A stretch of 64,000 nucleotides of DNA from Arion vulgaris (taxonomy: Eukaryota; Mollusca; Gastropoda; Stylommatophora; Arionidae), in NCBI GenBank assembly GCA_020796225.1, contig CM036765.1, forward strand, positions 248,001 to 312,000, given 5' to 3'. This document shows, piece after piece, positions 1 to 10,961 of the stretch (positions are counted from its first letter, which is position 1; each line of letters begins with the position of its first letter). Under the pieces are notes generated by a model. The model saw only the letters and a list, made by a program, of their open reading frames with translations, was not told where the DNA came from and searched no databases. The translations under genes were made by a program, and so were the position numbers.

Positions 1-425
1 CAGAAGGGCAGGTTTCGGTATGAGTGGATGTTGTTTATGAAGTTTCTAACCTCCAGCGGCTTACGTGGATATACTGTCCTGGGGATGCGGATGTTTGCGG
101 TAATGAGAGTGCGAACAGGCTTGCATCAACAGCATCTATTTTTGGGGAGTTGAAGATGGATAAGTGGGATATTCTTCGGCCTCTTCGCGACTATCTGTTG
201 GATGAGGACACTAAAATCGATGTTGAATCGATCAAGCGATTTAGGAACTTTGGAGTTACCCGTTGTACAAGTCAAACTGGATGTCTGAGAGGCAGAGTCA
301 GAGGTGTGTTTAATCAGCGAGCCATAGGAACCATCAGTATGCATACTCTTCGATATCTGTTGGGGAGATTGAGCACCTATGAGTCTAACGGAATGCAATG
401 ACGTCAGTTTAGTAACCATTAACCA
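1..425 (+). pseudogene. LINE-D type RNase H C-terminal fragment
   Basis: The reading frame at 24-401 encodes 125 residues that look like the last part of the RNase H domain of a non-LTR retrotransposon polyprotein plus its C-terminal tail. The segment CPGDADVCGNESANRLAS (about residues 18-35) matches the usual PGHxGVxGNExADxLA block. The expected His is Asp here, so even an intact domain would probably be impaired. The tail has a basic CLRGR stretch and an FNQRAIGTISMHTLR segment that I recognise from invertebrate retroelement proteins. The copy enters at the window edge. After the stop, the DNA continues into a GACGTCAGTTTAGTAACC tail, which recurs in inverted orientation at 19300-19490. This is a partial retroelement, not a host gene. 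Confidence 0.7.
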
Positions 426-1110
426 TTTTAAACTAAAAACTTCAGTAAATCATGAACTGACATATTACAGAACTCTTAAAAAACAATAAAGTAGCACACA
501 AGTTCATTTTTCAATCATACATAGTCGAACATTCATCCATAAACGTCTTTTAATTTATTGCTTAAGTCCCCTTTTCGCTCTGTATTATTTTTACATCTGG
601 ACGCATTTATTTTGCAATTCAAATTTAACATTTAATGTCAAGTAGTTTAAACCTGTATACCTCTAGTACTGTTTCTCTAAAATATGACACATAATATATT
701 AAATTGTTGCTAATTAGATGTGGAATACATTAATATAATGATATTTTACATCAGGTGATATACTTGTGTGAGAAAATTAAATTATTGTAGCATGACTAGT
801 TTTAAAAACAAATGATAAAAGATATTTACACTCACGGGTTTGTATTACATCTTAATATACATAGATGTTTCTAGAAGTAGCAATTAAATGAAGATAATCT
901 ATGTGTGAATATATTCTATAAGTTTCATCAAATTAGCTGCACTAGTTTTTATAATATTCAATTTTTATTGCAGACATGTCAACAAATGGTATGTTCAGCA
1001 CCCATTCTTTAGAAGCAATTATAACATTAAACTTAGAATTACAACTATTGATACTACATTCTATAAACAAAGAAATGTCGTTTTTGCCATCAATTAACAA
1101 TTCTTCATTA
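426..1110. other. AT-rich spacer, no gene seen
   Basis: Strongly AT-rich DNA with short stop-ridden frames. I see no coding signal, tandem repeat or recognisable transposon end. Confidence 0.5.
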
Positions 1111-1113
1111 CTA

Positions 1114-1382
1114 TCACAAGATACAATTTGATCTCTCTTGAACTCTCTCTCTCTCGGGATCCCGGCCTAGACTGATGAACCAATTTTTATCATGAATTTT
1201 ACTGTTGTTTTTTGGGACTCCGTTTCTCCGTACAGCTTTTCGAGAAGCTCTGTGTGTTGTGGCCAGTACTCTTTCCTTATACCTGCTAAACGTTGACAGT
1301 CTTGCAAGACGTGTTCTGCCGTCATGTCTGCCATATTGCAGGGGCACAGCCTAGTTGTGCCAATTTTAAGTTTATGGAACAT
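1114..1382 (-). pseudogene. LINE-A copy 1 C-terminal Cys/His tail
   Basis: The segment HKLKIGTTRLCPCNMADMTA followed by EHVLQDC has a C-x-C-x(9)-H-x(4)-C spacing typical of the tail of these LINE proteins. The same tail is seen in copy 2 at 52440-52690 and in the 3' fragment at 26570-26916. Its function is unknown to me; a nucleic-acid-binding zinc knuckle is the usual guess. Confidence 0.75.
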
Positions 1383-2287
1383 GTGGGCTCGGAGCTTGTT
1401 GTGGCCGGTACGGAGGCGCAGTATGGCAACTTGTTCACGTCGAGAGAGACCATAGTATCCGTCACTGGCTGTGTGCTGAGGGTGGTCTTTTGCCCATTTG
1501 CTTCTATAGTGCGAACCGATGGTTGTTTTGACTTCCTCATAACCGATCTCGAGATCAGTCTGTGGTAGTCGCCCGCCCTCTTTGGCTAGCTTGTCGGCTG
1601 CTTCGTTTCCCTAACGTTGCAGTGTGACGGTATCCACTGGATGACGGTGCGTTTGAGTGAACTCGTTAGTTCAGCGAGGGACGTTTTGAGCTAATTCATC
1701 TCTGTTTTGCCAACGCATTTGAGTGCCGTGATGACCGATAGAGCATCGGTAAATATCACGACCTTGTTGCGTGTAGTGCTTCTTCTCTCAAGATAATTTC
1801 GCCGCCTCTTTGATTGCCTCTGCCTCTGCTCGGTAGTTATTCGAGTATTTGCCAGTTGCAATCGCTTTCCTGACCGTTACTTTCTTTGAGATTTTAAGCA
1901 CTATTCCTCCTCCACCATCGCTTATTGCGTTATTTGCCGATCCGTCCGTGTTGACGTTTTGTCCCTTCGGTCAGTCATTGGTTGGATGCCGGAGATTGTC
2001 TCCATCGCCTTGATGGGCGTGGACTTCATGGCTCCAGTGATGATGCGTAAGGCCCGGTTTTGACTGCTGCTCACTTTTGCAAATTGCTTGTTAGATGCAT
2101 TTCTCCACGCTGCTATACCGTACTCTAGGATCGGTCGCACTCTACCAGAGTAAAGTGTCTTGAGAAATCTGGTGTTTGCTCCCCATGTGTAACCTGCGAG
2201 TTTACGCATCATTGTTAGCCTATGCCTCGCTTTTGCCGTAGCATTTTCGATCTGGGTGCACCAAGTCTGCTTTCTGTCGAGTGTGAC

Positions 2288-3141
2288 TCATAGGTACGTT
2301 GTGGTTTTATTCTCTGGAAAGCTCAGCCCATTGACTTTAAGCGTTATCTTGTAATCCTTGTTGTTCTGGGAGAACACAGTGTAAGTGGTCTTTGAAGGAT
2401 TTATTTTCATATTCCACTTTGCTGACCACACTTCAATGTTATTTAACGTAGCTTGCAGTCGATTTTCTGCTGTGGCATTGACTCTTCTCGCGCCCATATT
2501 GCCAAGTCGTCGGCATACATGGCAGAGTGTACTCGTTCAGGGAAGCATGTTGCAATGTCATTGACGAAGATTAGGAAGAGATCGGTGAGATCATCCTCCT
2601 TGGGAACTCCTTGCTCCAGTGTGATCTTTATGCTTTTGTACCCCTGAACCTGAACTCTTGCTGTTCTGTTCTCTAGGTATCTATCAAGCCAATTGTACAT
2701 TCTTCCCTTTACGCCGAGGGTGAGGAGTTTCAGCCTTAATCCTTCTTTCCAGACTGTGTCAAATGCCTTCTCCATATCTACCAAGACCGCCAGTGTCTGT
2801 TTCTTTTCTTAGAAACCATCCTCGATTTCCTGGACAATGTAGGTTACTTGATCCTCTGTGGATCTGTATCTCCGGAAGCCTCCTTGTTGTGCCATAAGCA
2901 GGCCTTTGCTTTCCAAGTGCCAAGATAACCGTTTGTTCACCATGCGTTCCATAAGCTTGCCCGTGCAGCTTAGGAGGCTTATTGGTCTGTAACTCGCTGG
3001 GTCGAGTTTATTTTTGCCTGATTTTAGGATGGGTACCATGATTGCTTCTTTCCATTCTTGTGGTACTATGCCTGTTCTCCACGACATGTTGAGAACGGAA
3101 AGTAAAGCGGCCCTTGCTCTGTTTCCCAAGTTTTTAAGCAT
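2288..3141 (-). pseudogene. LINE-A copy 1 reverse transcriptase domain (broken)
   Basis: Two adjacent frames, 2809-3141 and 2443-2784, with a third at 2288-2497, together cover the fingers, palm and thumb of a non-LTR RT. Visible blocks are a PASYRPISLLSCTGKLMERM motif, QQGGFRR, MVDMEKAFDTVW, LEQGVP and MYADDLAIWA. The frame is lost near 2790-2810, where an in-frame stop and a shift separate the first two blocks, and again near 2450-2490. The last frame carries the KMNINPSKT-like thumb segment. The YADD aspartates are intact, so inactivation is by frame loss, not by catalytic change. Confidence 0.85.
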
Positions 3142-4286
3142 CTCATTGGTGATCCCATCTTTCCGGGCGACTTTCTGGGTTTCAGGTCCCTTAAAGCCTC
3201 TTCCAGCTCGTTACTGGTGAATGTGTCCGTTAGGTGACTATCTGCTTTTCTTGGCTCGCCTTGGAGAGCCCGTGCTTTTCTCTTGGTGGCATCAACTTTT
3301 TCCTTTGCTATGTTTACTCTGCTGACGTCGGCATATTGTTGCATCAGGATGTTTGCTGCTTTCCTACCCGAAACCATCTTCTTTTCTTGTTCGAGGACTA
3401 TTGGTGGTCTGCTGGTGTTTTCGTCACTCAGCGCTTTGGCCAGTTTCCACAGTTTATGGCCGTCCCTATCGAGGTTCAGGGATTCGGTTGTTTTGACCCA
3501 ACTCTGTCGCGCTGCTCGTTTGACCTCTCTTCTGTATTTTGCTGCTGCCGCCTTGTAAGCAGTATTTGTCTCCACTGACTGTGCCTATTCTGCCTCACTC
3601 CTTGTCTTCTCAAGGTCTTTTTCAAGCTTCTGAAACTCTGCTGTCCAGTATGGCTTGTAATCCTTTCGTGCGCCTCTAGGGATGGTTTCCCGTGCCGCTT
3701 TCAAGATTGCTTCTGACAGTTTCCTTGCCACGATTCGCATGTTTTTCTTTTCATGCATGTTGATTTGTTCAACATTTGCATCAGTCAGTGCCCAATACTG
3801 TTTCCAATTTACTCTTTTATAGTTCCACCGTGGCAACCACATTTTGGGATCGGGTACGAAATTGAGGTCTACTTGCAGTTTGACTGGTCTATGGTCACTA
3901 TCCCCTAGTTGCTGGGTAACCGTACGGACTACTTTGGTGGAGAGGTCGCTTGTTGCAAAGGCCAAGTCCGGGGTGCTCGTTGTATGCCACGTTCTCGAGT
4001 AGAAGGTTGGTGGATCGTCTGGGGCATTGATAAGGAACAGGTTGTTCTCAATCTTCCAGTCTTCCACCTCTACGCCTCTGCTGTTTGTTTCGGTACCCTA
4101 TCTCTCCGAGCGGCTGTTGAAATCGCCGACCACAATGCATGAAGTGTCACTGATATTCATTGCTTCGAGTGACAGCGGGGTGTAACTTGGACAGTAAAGG
4201 TTATACAGAAGAATCTGTGTATCGTTACACGTAATTTGAACACCTATGATCTCTACTGCGCCGGCGTTTCCATTTGTTCCTTCCAT
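3066..4286 (-). pseudogene. LINE-A copy 1 endonuclease and linker (broken)
   Basis: Frames at 4098-4286, 3585-4067 and 3066-3575 encode the C-terminal two thirds of an APE-type endonuclease followed by a basic linker that leads into the RT. The first holds the catalytic Asp/Asn pair in VVGDFNSRSER. The second holds the substrate-loop TPDLAFATSD and the catalytic DHRPV histidine block. The third is lysine- and arginine-rich and ends in LKPRKSPGKMGSP, the degenerate form of the APGxDGI entry motif of RTs. The N-terminal catalytic Glu block is split: CIQ plus a stop replaces the QETHL seen in copy 2. Confidence 0.8.
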
Positions 4287-4495
4287 CTGCTTGGTTGGAA
4301 TGCCATTTCTAACTAGGGTGAGGACTCCACCCTTGTGCCCTTCTCGGTCTGTTCTGAAGGTCTGGTAACCTTTAATCTCGAACTTATGTCTGGGATTTAG
4401 ATGCGTTTATTGTATGCAAGCAACGTCTATATCGTCTTCTGCAAGTCTTATTGCGAGTGCTTGCTTCTTGTGGTGGATACCTTCTTGTAAAGATA

Positions 4496-4632
4496 CATTC
4501 GTTTCCGTCAACAGACATCCAAACGCCGATATATCGGTTTTTGCAACATCATGAACATTACTTTGAACCGATATATCGGCTCTGCAGTCCCGTTTGGCTA
4601 GAAATCTTTTCTTTAAACTGGTATACTTTTGC
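4496..4632. other. Short unique stretch with two GATATATC palindromes
   Basis: The 12-base self-complementary string CCGATATATCGG occurs twice about 56 bp apart (about 4532-4543 and 4569-4580). The pair could also fold as an inverted repeat. No coding signal is present. Confidence 0.4.
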
Positions 4633-4890
4633 TCATAGTTAGTTAGTTAGTGTATTCCTTTCGTGTCAAAGGTGGCACATAGGCCAGAGGTTTTAGATCT
4701 CCATGTGATGCAGTACGTTGCTAGCAGTTGGAGATCTTGTATGGTTTTACATCCCAATAGTTTACTTTCTTGTTGGATTGTTCTTCGAAGAGTGGTCTTA
4801 GGTTTTTCATGTTTTCTTTTCCCAACTGGTGACCACATAAGGACTAGTCGATTTATTCACTTTTCTTCTGATCTAAAAACATGACCTAAT
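4633..4890 (-). mobile_element. LINE-B (RTE-like) 3' end fragment
   Basis: The frame 4647-4838 encodes WSPVGKRKHEKPKTTLRRTI followed by a run ending in WRSKTSGLCATFDTKG. This is the standard C-terminus of RTE-like RT proteins (usually WxPxGKRxRGRPKTTWRRT with a terminal WRxFVAALHA block). Downstream is a TTAG simple-repeat tail (4634-4650), as expected for RTE elements, which end in short tandem repeats instead of poly(A). The element is 5' truncated to about 250 bp. The same C-terminus ends the larger copy at 20719-23375. Confidence 0.75.
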
Positions 4891-5756
4891 TATTTCCACA
4901 TTCGTTTCCTTATAATATTTGATATAGGTTGTACATCGGCCTCGGCGGTGATTGCGAGAGAGAATAATAATTTTAATAGTGGTAGTTTCAGGCATGGTTT
5001 ACTCTTACTTAGAATTGATAGATTTTAACTAAAACTTAGTGAAGAAAAATTCATTTTACCGATGTCATCTAACGCTTGCATGTTGTCTATATGTCAATAT
5101 ATATATATATATATATATATATCCTATACATCAGTATATAATTGGTTACTTCTTCTTTTGCGTTCTCACTAGATTGGGATTTCGTATTCTCTAATAATAG
5201 CAGCAGTCTGCCTCAGATTATCAGCTACGCCATACAGTTTGTCGGGACGCTGGTAAATGGGCCACCTCTTTCTTTTTCAAGTCTGCATACTGGGAAGTTC
5301 TGTAGGATAAAATTTCCCTTTTGATTTCTTTCCCCCGTTTGTACCTACTTTTCCCCGCAGTTAGTTTTGGTCCTCCTCGTGATGGTAGGTCTGACATTCT
5401 TACTGCTGCAAATATTAGCGACACTACAATCCGTATTCAATCCTCATTGTGAGTTATCGTTGCACCATGTTATACGCCTTACGGCCTGGCGCATCTGTTT
5501 TCTGCGCATTTGTTTCGGATTAGCATTTCTAGCGGACATGTGCATCCGATTTCAAAAAACCTCCTATCGCCTCTTACGACATGCGGGCGGCAGTGGCGCT
5601 CGTGGTCTTTTTTTATGGTGGGCAAGACAAAAATTTCGGAAAAATCAAGGTTTTTAGGCTAGGTTTATATTTTAGTATTTACTATTATTTGTCTATTCCC
5701 AAAGTTATTCCCTTTACTATAATGATTTGGAGCCGCATGCGCAAATAACAAACGGA
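4891..5756. other. Unassigned spacer with a (TA)n tract
   Basis: A pure TA dinucleotide tract lies at 5098-5122. Frames at 5221-5424 (minus) and 5367-5657 (plus) overlap each other and neither resembles a family I know. A GC-richer patch near 5565-5610 (CTCTTACGACATGCGG) resembles one at 10058-10080 and may be part of an old dispersed repeat. I cannot assign a gene here. Confidence 0.35.
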
Positions 5757-5950
5757 ACAACGTTACGTCAGGGTAAGTGAGCTGGCATTGATCAAGACCC
5801 TACTCCACCTCCTCGGTGTGACCCGGGAAATTGAAAAAAGATCATGTCTGGCTAAATGGTAAGGATCAGGAGAAAGCTACTCTGGTATAGGTAATAAAGC
5901 AAACGCAGAAGCCTCGTGGTCCTAAATACAGTAATGCACGCATCCTCTGC
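5757..5950 (+). repeat. Dispersed repeat, retroposon-F fragment
   Basis: About 190 bp matching, with substitutions, the start of the insert at 55159-56478: CAAGACCCT, ACCTCC, TGACCC, a TCTGGCTAA block and a GGAGAA block occur in the same order and spacing. It is a 5'-type fragment of the same middle-repetitive family. Confidence 0.55.
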
Positions 5951-7200
5951 TGATGTTTAATGAAAAAGTTGCATAAATGCAAAGCAAATGAAAGGGTAAA
6001 AACGTACGAGTCACGTGTAAGCATATACTCTCATCCTGAATCAATGGTCAACCATAATTGCCAGCTCTCATTGCAAGAAAGCCAGGCACTCCCCCCCACA
6101 CCTATAGGCAAAATGGTAAAACTCAAAATTCCCTGGGGTTCAACAACAACTAAAATATATACCATATAACTAAGGTACAAAAGAGATCCCTACAACCTCC
6201 CGTTGACCACAGTCCTTCACCATGAAATAGCAAACAATAAAACAAAAAAAACTTTGCTTTTCTTCACTGACAGTTAACCACGATTTTTACTAAACCACTT
6301 ATTATTGAAAGTCCTCTTTCTTGCCATCTTGTTGCACACGTACAAAGCTCATGTGGCTGATGTCACCTACGTTTAATTTCAAGCTTTTCTTTTATCTTTA
6401 ACGAAGGAAACGGATTTCGTAATAAATAATCCACTTGATTCGTTTTGAATTTCGAGAAAACCACAACTTAAAAGTAGGTCACAGCTTGTCAACCGTAAAC
6501 AGTGTACGTTGTAGAGGACATTTGTATATTGAATACGAAACGGACGATTCCCGTTAACGATTATAATAATAGTTAGTTACATATTTCTATTAATGCTATC
6601 CTTTTCTACTATTTTATATATAATTTTGATTCAATCGATAATTATAAAGTACTATTTAATCAAGATTCGTCGTTTAACTTTTAAATTTGGGTTGATAGCG
6701 TAGAACTCAGCTTTCGGTGAATAAAAATGGTTTGCATTATTATTAAAGCTAGGGTCAAATGAGAGGTCACAATGTTAATCGTAGAGAATTTTAAAAGACC
6801 CATAAAACATGGTGTGCTGATACGTTATATAGAGAAGCTACATTTGAAACCGTATATATAATAGTTTTTTAAATTTTTAAAATTTTATGAATTATATTAT
6901 TATGATATAATATTTATATTTTAATGTTAAATATTCAACTTCAAAGTAATCAGTGCAATTTCAATAAAATATGAAAAAATTTGTTTAAATAATAAGTACA
7001 GTTAATTATTTTGGTTTGGTAGGCCTGTTCTTACTTTTAATGAATGGGGGTATATAATTGGGGAAAAATATTGAATTTTGAATTCAGAATGTGTGTGATA
7101 TTTAGGCTATATATCAACTTTCAAGCTAATCATTCCTGTTGAAAATAATAATTGTAAAAAATAATGCTGAAATAATAAGTACACGTTACTCAATATTTTG
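5951..7200. other. AT-rich spacer, no gene seen
   Basis: Low-GC sequence with frequent stops in all frames. I see no exon, no array, and only short frames such as 5960-6169 with no family resemblance. Confidence 0.45.
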
Positions 7201-7250
7201 TTTGGGGCCTGGCCCCACTGGCCTAATGACGAGCCGCCCTTGGCAGGTAA
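7201..7250 (-). repeat. Possible hAT-type DNA transposon end
   Basis: On the minus strand, GGGCGGCTCGTCATTAGGCC (about 7222-7241) resembles the CAGGGGCGG... inverted-repeat ends of some hAT elements. The matching opposite end was not found, so this is a weak call. Confidence 0.25.
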
Positions 7251-7938
7251 TAGTGGTTCTATCCTTTTCACCCCAAATTTGGGCCAGTAACCACTGGCGT
7301 AATTAGTTAAAACTTAGACAATTTGAAATTCACTATCACTATAATATTATGCACTAACAAATGCGAATAACCTCAACACCAATGACAAAAAACTGTACTG
7401 GTTTCACTTTAGAATAATAACTTTTTTTCACAATTCTAAAGTTGTGGATGGGCCTTTTTCCAACAGACTTTCAATTGTTAGTGCTGATTTTTTCACGCTG
7501 GCTTTGTAAAACCACAACCTGTCCACCAATCTCTCCCCTCACCAGCTTCGCAACATGTTGTAATTGAGTAAGTTTACAAAGGGCCCGCTCTCGTTATAAC
7601 GGAAACAACTCAGCGATTTTCAGACATCGCCAACAAGGGGCGTAACTTCTAAACATAAGATCCCAAGCACACCGTGATGTTTGATAATAACGCGTCATTA
7701 GAGACTGACAGACGTTAAATCCCATAGACAGCTACTTATCATCATCGATAGATTTCCTTTCCAGAACGACTCCCATGACAGCAGTCCTAAAAGTATCTAT
7801 TCGGCAGGTTGTCAGCTCTTATAGATACTCTTCTATATTTTTATAGTAAATATTCTCTCTTCTTTGCGCGCCGGGTCGTTTTCGGTCATTTGATCATTCT
7901 TTTAGGATATTAAAAAAGCCTTTGCCAAGAAGGTGTGT
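7251..7938. other. Spacer, no gene seen
   Basis: Mixed-composition sequence with no coding frame of note, no splice-flanked open stretch and no array. Confidence 0.4.
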
Positions 7939-7939
7939 T

Positions 7940-8229
7940 TTACGTCACACCATTAAGCATATCGGTTTCAGCCAGCATTTACTGGGTTCGCTCTCCGTCA
8001 GCCTTTGGCTGTTCCCAGGCTACCTGCAAGGCAACAGGTTGCTATTTCCTTTTCAGGTAGCGACCCTTAGGCAACATTCCCTCCCGGGATGTTGATCGTC
8101 ATCTGCCCAGGTTACCAGTCTTTTTTTGGAATACTTGGTTTGCCTACCGTCCAGTTTTGTTTACTGTTTGCTCCACTATAATTTGATTGTCCCCAATCTA
8201 ACTAAAAGACAGTAGTAGTTCCCTGCGAG
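7940..8229 (-). mobile_element. Solitary LINE-A 5' UTR fragment
   Basis: Read on the minus strand from about 8229, this segment follows the 5' UTR of LINE-A copy 2 (48519-48790) block by block: GCAGGGAAC at the start, GGGGACAATCAAA, GGAGCAAACAGTAAACAAA, a CTAAGGGT block, then AAAGGCTGACGGAGAGCGAA and GCTGGCTGAAA. Spacing is similar and identity is partial. Both copies begin at CGCAGGGAAC, which suggests that string marks the true 5' end. No endonuclease or RT follows. Confidence 0.65.
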
Positions 8230-8794
8230 TGGAGACGCGAACTGGATTCAAGCCTCCGCTGGGCTTTCCAGCTTTTTCTGAACAATTGGGTGGGCCACTC
8301 TCCCCTACGCTTGCCACGCCTCTCCGTCGCTCTACCATCAGTGCCGTGCACGTCTGCCCCACCGATGTACCCATCCGTACATCGTTCGCATGCATGTTCG
8401 CTCTGCCTCGGTGCCTGCCCACCGTGTCTATTTGTTTTCACCAAGCACACATTCGCCATTCTTCCAGACCAACGTTTCCCAAAGTGGGCGGTAAAGCGTT
8501 TTAGGGGCGATAGTGCGTTCAGAAGAGTTGGGGAGGAGGGTGTTCATGCGATTAGGGTCGGTGGCTCCTTAAAGAAGAAATTAATAATAAATATTTTAAA
8601 ATAAATTATTTTATTGATTTTGCGATAGAATAATCATTTAAAATTTGAATTCTACATTTTAATTTATCTTATGTCCGTCTTACACGATCCATTTCTCCAT
8701 CAATTTTATGTTTCATGTATATAATCATTTGAAAATTGACCATGTGTGACAGAAATATATATCAATTTTTATGTCTAAGAGAAAATAGAGATAT
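8230..8794. other. GC-richer block then AT-rich spacer, unassigned
   Basis: Between 8230 and 8510 several overlapping frames stay open on both strands (for example plus 8290-8604 and minus 8202-8459), which reflects composition more than coding. None resembles a known family. Confidence 0.3.
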
Positions 8795-9190
8795 ATGTGT
8801 GGGGGGGCGGTGGCTAACTGTTATAATGTGGAGGAGTGGCGGACGTTACACAGTTTATGCTGTGCAACGTGGACGGTGGGCCGACAAAGTTTGGCAATCT
8901 ATGCTCTAGACTGTTCGGACACAGCGCTCAACTCGGGCCCCCACCTCAGGGCTCCGAGTTTTGCCCTATGTGGGCCCACGTGAACTCCTCTCGGGTCCAA
9001 GTTTTGCTCCACGTGGGCTCACGTCTCTTTCTGGATGCACCCTCGAACTCAATTCGGGCCCCCACCTAAGGGCACCGAGTTTGCCATATATAGGCCCACG
9101 TCTCTTCTCTGGATGCACCCCTCATCTTTTTAAGTCTATCCGTTCAGCTTTTCCCATCAGCCGGGAGAGATGTGCATTACAGTCACTCTA
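8795..9190 (+). repeat. Dispersed repeat related to retroposon-F, with internal duplication
   Basis: The module CGGGCCCCCACCT ... GAGTTT ... GGGCCCACGT occurs twice (about 8932-8985 and 9055-9105). The minus strand of 55465-55520 carries a related version (CTCAGGGCTTCGAGCTTCGCCCTACGTGGGC in outline). It therefore belongs to the same family as the insert at 55159-56478, in opposite relative orientation. Confidence 0.5.
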
Positions 9191-9476
9191 AGATTCCGCG
9201 CATCTGTGTTGCGAGAGGATCTCACCCAACGTGACTATGTCTGCATCACTATTTATAATAGAGCAGCTTTCCCTCGATCCCCACCCGCTTAGTCAGACAG
9301 GAACCAATATATGTTGCAAATCAATGATGTTCATGGTTAATTGTAACGAAATTTTGAAGATTCAGTTTTATCGAAAAAAGAATATTTTATATTGAAAAAT
9401 AAGTTTGGATAACATTTTTTTAAAACAATGCGTGTATATACATATATAACTTACCAAATATTACTGATTTCAACAG

Positions 9477-9606
9477 GGCGGACTGATCTTTAACGCAAAC
9501 CAAATTTCACCATATTTTGTGACGAGTGCACTTAAGTATTACCCTGGCATAGGCGGCATCTACGTGGCAATGATATTTAGTGCTTCTCTTAGCACACTGT
9601 CTGCTG
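9477..9606 (+). CDS. Sodium-solute symporter (SLC5 family), internal exon
   Basis: A 130-bp exon preceded by a polypyrimidine-poor but valid acceptor (TTTCAACAG, ending 9476) and followed by a strong donor (GTAAGT from 9607). It encodes 43 residues, including ISPYFVTSALKYYPGIGGIY and then MIFSASLSTLSAG. This matches the transmembrane helix 7-8 region of SLC5 transporters, where helix 8 carries the conserved Ser-rich S-x-x-S-T-x-S run that helps form a sodium site. SLC5A8/12-type proteins carry monocarboxylates, and other members carry iodide, vitamins or sugars, so the substrate cannot be fixed from this stretch. The exon ends in phase 1, and its last G joins GA of the exon at 17248 to complete a Gly codon. 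Earlier exons lie beyond the window or were not recognised in 1-9476. Confidence 0.88.
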
Positions 9607-10171
9607 GTAAGTTCTAGAAAAAACATGTCAAGTCTTATATTAAGATAAATGAAATAAGAACAAACAACAGTAGGAAGAATTATAAGTGAAAAGATATTAT
9701 TATTCACAATCGTGTTATTGAATCATCCTCCCCGGTGATACGGATTTCTTGCACTGCCGTTGAGAACTTACCGTGTAAGAAAGAGATCGGAGCACACCTA
9801 GTTACTCACGTAAGTACAGCGATGATGCTCCTATCATACATTCAATCAATCAATCATTTTCAATTTAGCTACTTCTGCTTCTTCTTCAAACGCTCCATAT
9901 CGACCACTTGCTAACCACTCCTTGTGAATTGTATGCGATCTGAGCCTAGGAGCGATTGTACGTTGTGCCAGTTAAGCGCCTACAAGTACTCCAGCACTTC
10001 TGATTTCTGCGACTTTTTTTATTTACTAGTGTACCTTCCATAGGCCCCATCCTCAGTCGCCTCTTTCGACATGCATTGTAGGTCGCAGTGTTACTAATCT
10101 TTGCTCCCCTTGCGAGTCCCGGCAACACACACGGGCGTCAACACAAAGATATCGCTGTTGTTAGTGTTTTC

Positions 10172-10601
10172 GTTACTTACGTGCGTGGTCTAGGTTCAAT
10201 TCTACAGTGATTGTGGGGTAATTTTCCGACCTTTAGCTCTCTCGTTACTTACGTGCATGGTCTAGGTTCAATTCTACAGTGATTGTGGGTTTATTTTCCG
10301 ACCTTTAGCTCTCTCGTTACTTACGTGCGTGGTCTAGGTTCAATTCTACAGTGATTGTGGGTTTATTTTCCGACCTTTAGCTCTCTCGTTACTTACGTGC
10401 ATGGTCTAGGTTCAATTCTACAGTGATTGTGGGTTTATTTTCCGACCTTTAGCTCTCTCGTTACTTACGTGCGTGGTCTAGGTTCAATTCTACAGTGATT
10501 GTGGGGTTATTTTCCGACCTTTAGCTCTCTCGTTACTTACGTGCGTGGTCTAGGTTCAATTCTACAGTGATTGTGGGTTTATTTTCCGACCTTTAGCTCT
10601 C
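10172..10601 (+). repeat. 72-bp tandem repeat, 6 copies
   Basis: Units start at 10172, 10244, 10316, 10388, 10460 and 10532. Each begins GTTACTTACGTGC and contains GGTCTAGGTTCAATTC and TTTTCCGACCTTTAG. Units differ at only a few sites (GCGTGG or GCATGG; GGGGTAA, GGGGTTA or GGGTTTA), so the amplification is recent. Confidence 0.95.
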
Positions 10602-10664
10602 AGTTCTACCTAGCTTGAAATTGGTATTCGAAAAACACTGGGAAATAAAGTTGTCGGTGTGATG

Positions 10665-10961
10665 TTGGTCACATCATACATCGGGTGTCGAGATAGTTAA
10701 CATCATACATCGGGTGCCGAGATAGTTAAAATCACACATCGGGTGCCGAGATAGTTAACATCACACATCGGGTGCCGAGATAGTTAACATCATACATCGG
10801 GTGTCGAGATAGTTAACATCATACATCGGGTGTCGAGATAGTTAACATCATACATCGGGTGCCGAGATAGTTAACATCACACATCGGGTGCCGATATAGT
10901 TAACATCACACATCGGGTGCCGAGATAGTTAACATCATACATCGGGTGCCGAGATAGTTAA
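10665..10961 (+). repeat. 29-bp minisatellite, left arm (about 10 copies)
   Basis: The unit contains GTTAACATCATACATCGGGT followed by GCCGAGATA. Variation sits at fixed positions (CATAC or CACAC; GTGCC or GTGTC). It is the same repeat as 12074-14392; the two arms were one array before the element at 10962-12073 inserted. Confidence 0.95.

Larger units (their letters stand above)
1114..4484 (-). mobile_element. LINE-A copy 1: EN-RT-RNaseH non-LTR retrotransposon, 5' truncated
   Basis: Antisense LINE read from 4484 down to 1114. In order it carries an endonuclease/exonuclease/phosphatase domain (GDFNSRSER near 4100-4120; TWHTTSTPDLAFATSD and DHRPVKL in 3880-4020), a reverse transcriptase (PASYRPISLL near 2985-3010, VDMEKAFDTVW near 2755-2785, catalytic YADD at about 2504-2521), an RNase H domain (1560-1950) and a Cys/His-rich tail, CPCNMADMTAEHVLQDC, at 1290-1350. 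This architecture fits the I/Jockey-like group of LINEs. Several frameshifts and stops split the frame, so it is dead. It starts abruptly within the endonuclease: homology to copy 2 (48.5-52.7 kb) ends at about 4484. About 330 bp between RT and RNase H are missing relative to copy 2. The 3' end runs into a GA-rich simple tail near 1140-1160. Confidence 0.9.

Noticed and set aside
8202..8604. Overlapping 60-100 codon frames on both strands, possible small gene
   Set aside because: All frames are open together in a GC-rich patch, with no domain, no splice signals and no codon bias that I can see; part is the LINE-A leader.
1..9476. Upstream exons of the SLC5 gene
   Set aside because: I looked for the preceding helix regions (for example the YAxCDP-type and GGMKAVxWTD-type blocks) with a phase-0 donor and found none; they are probably outside the window.
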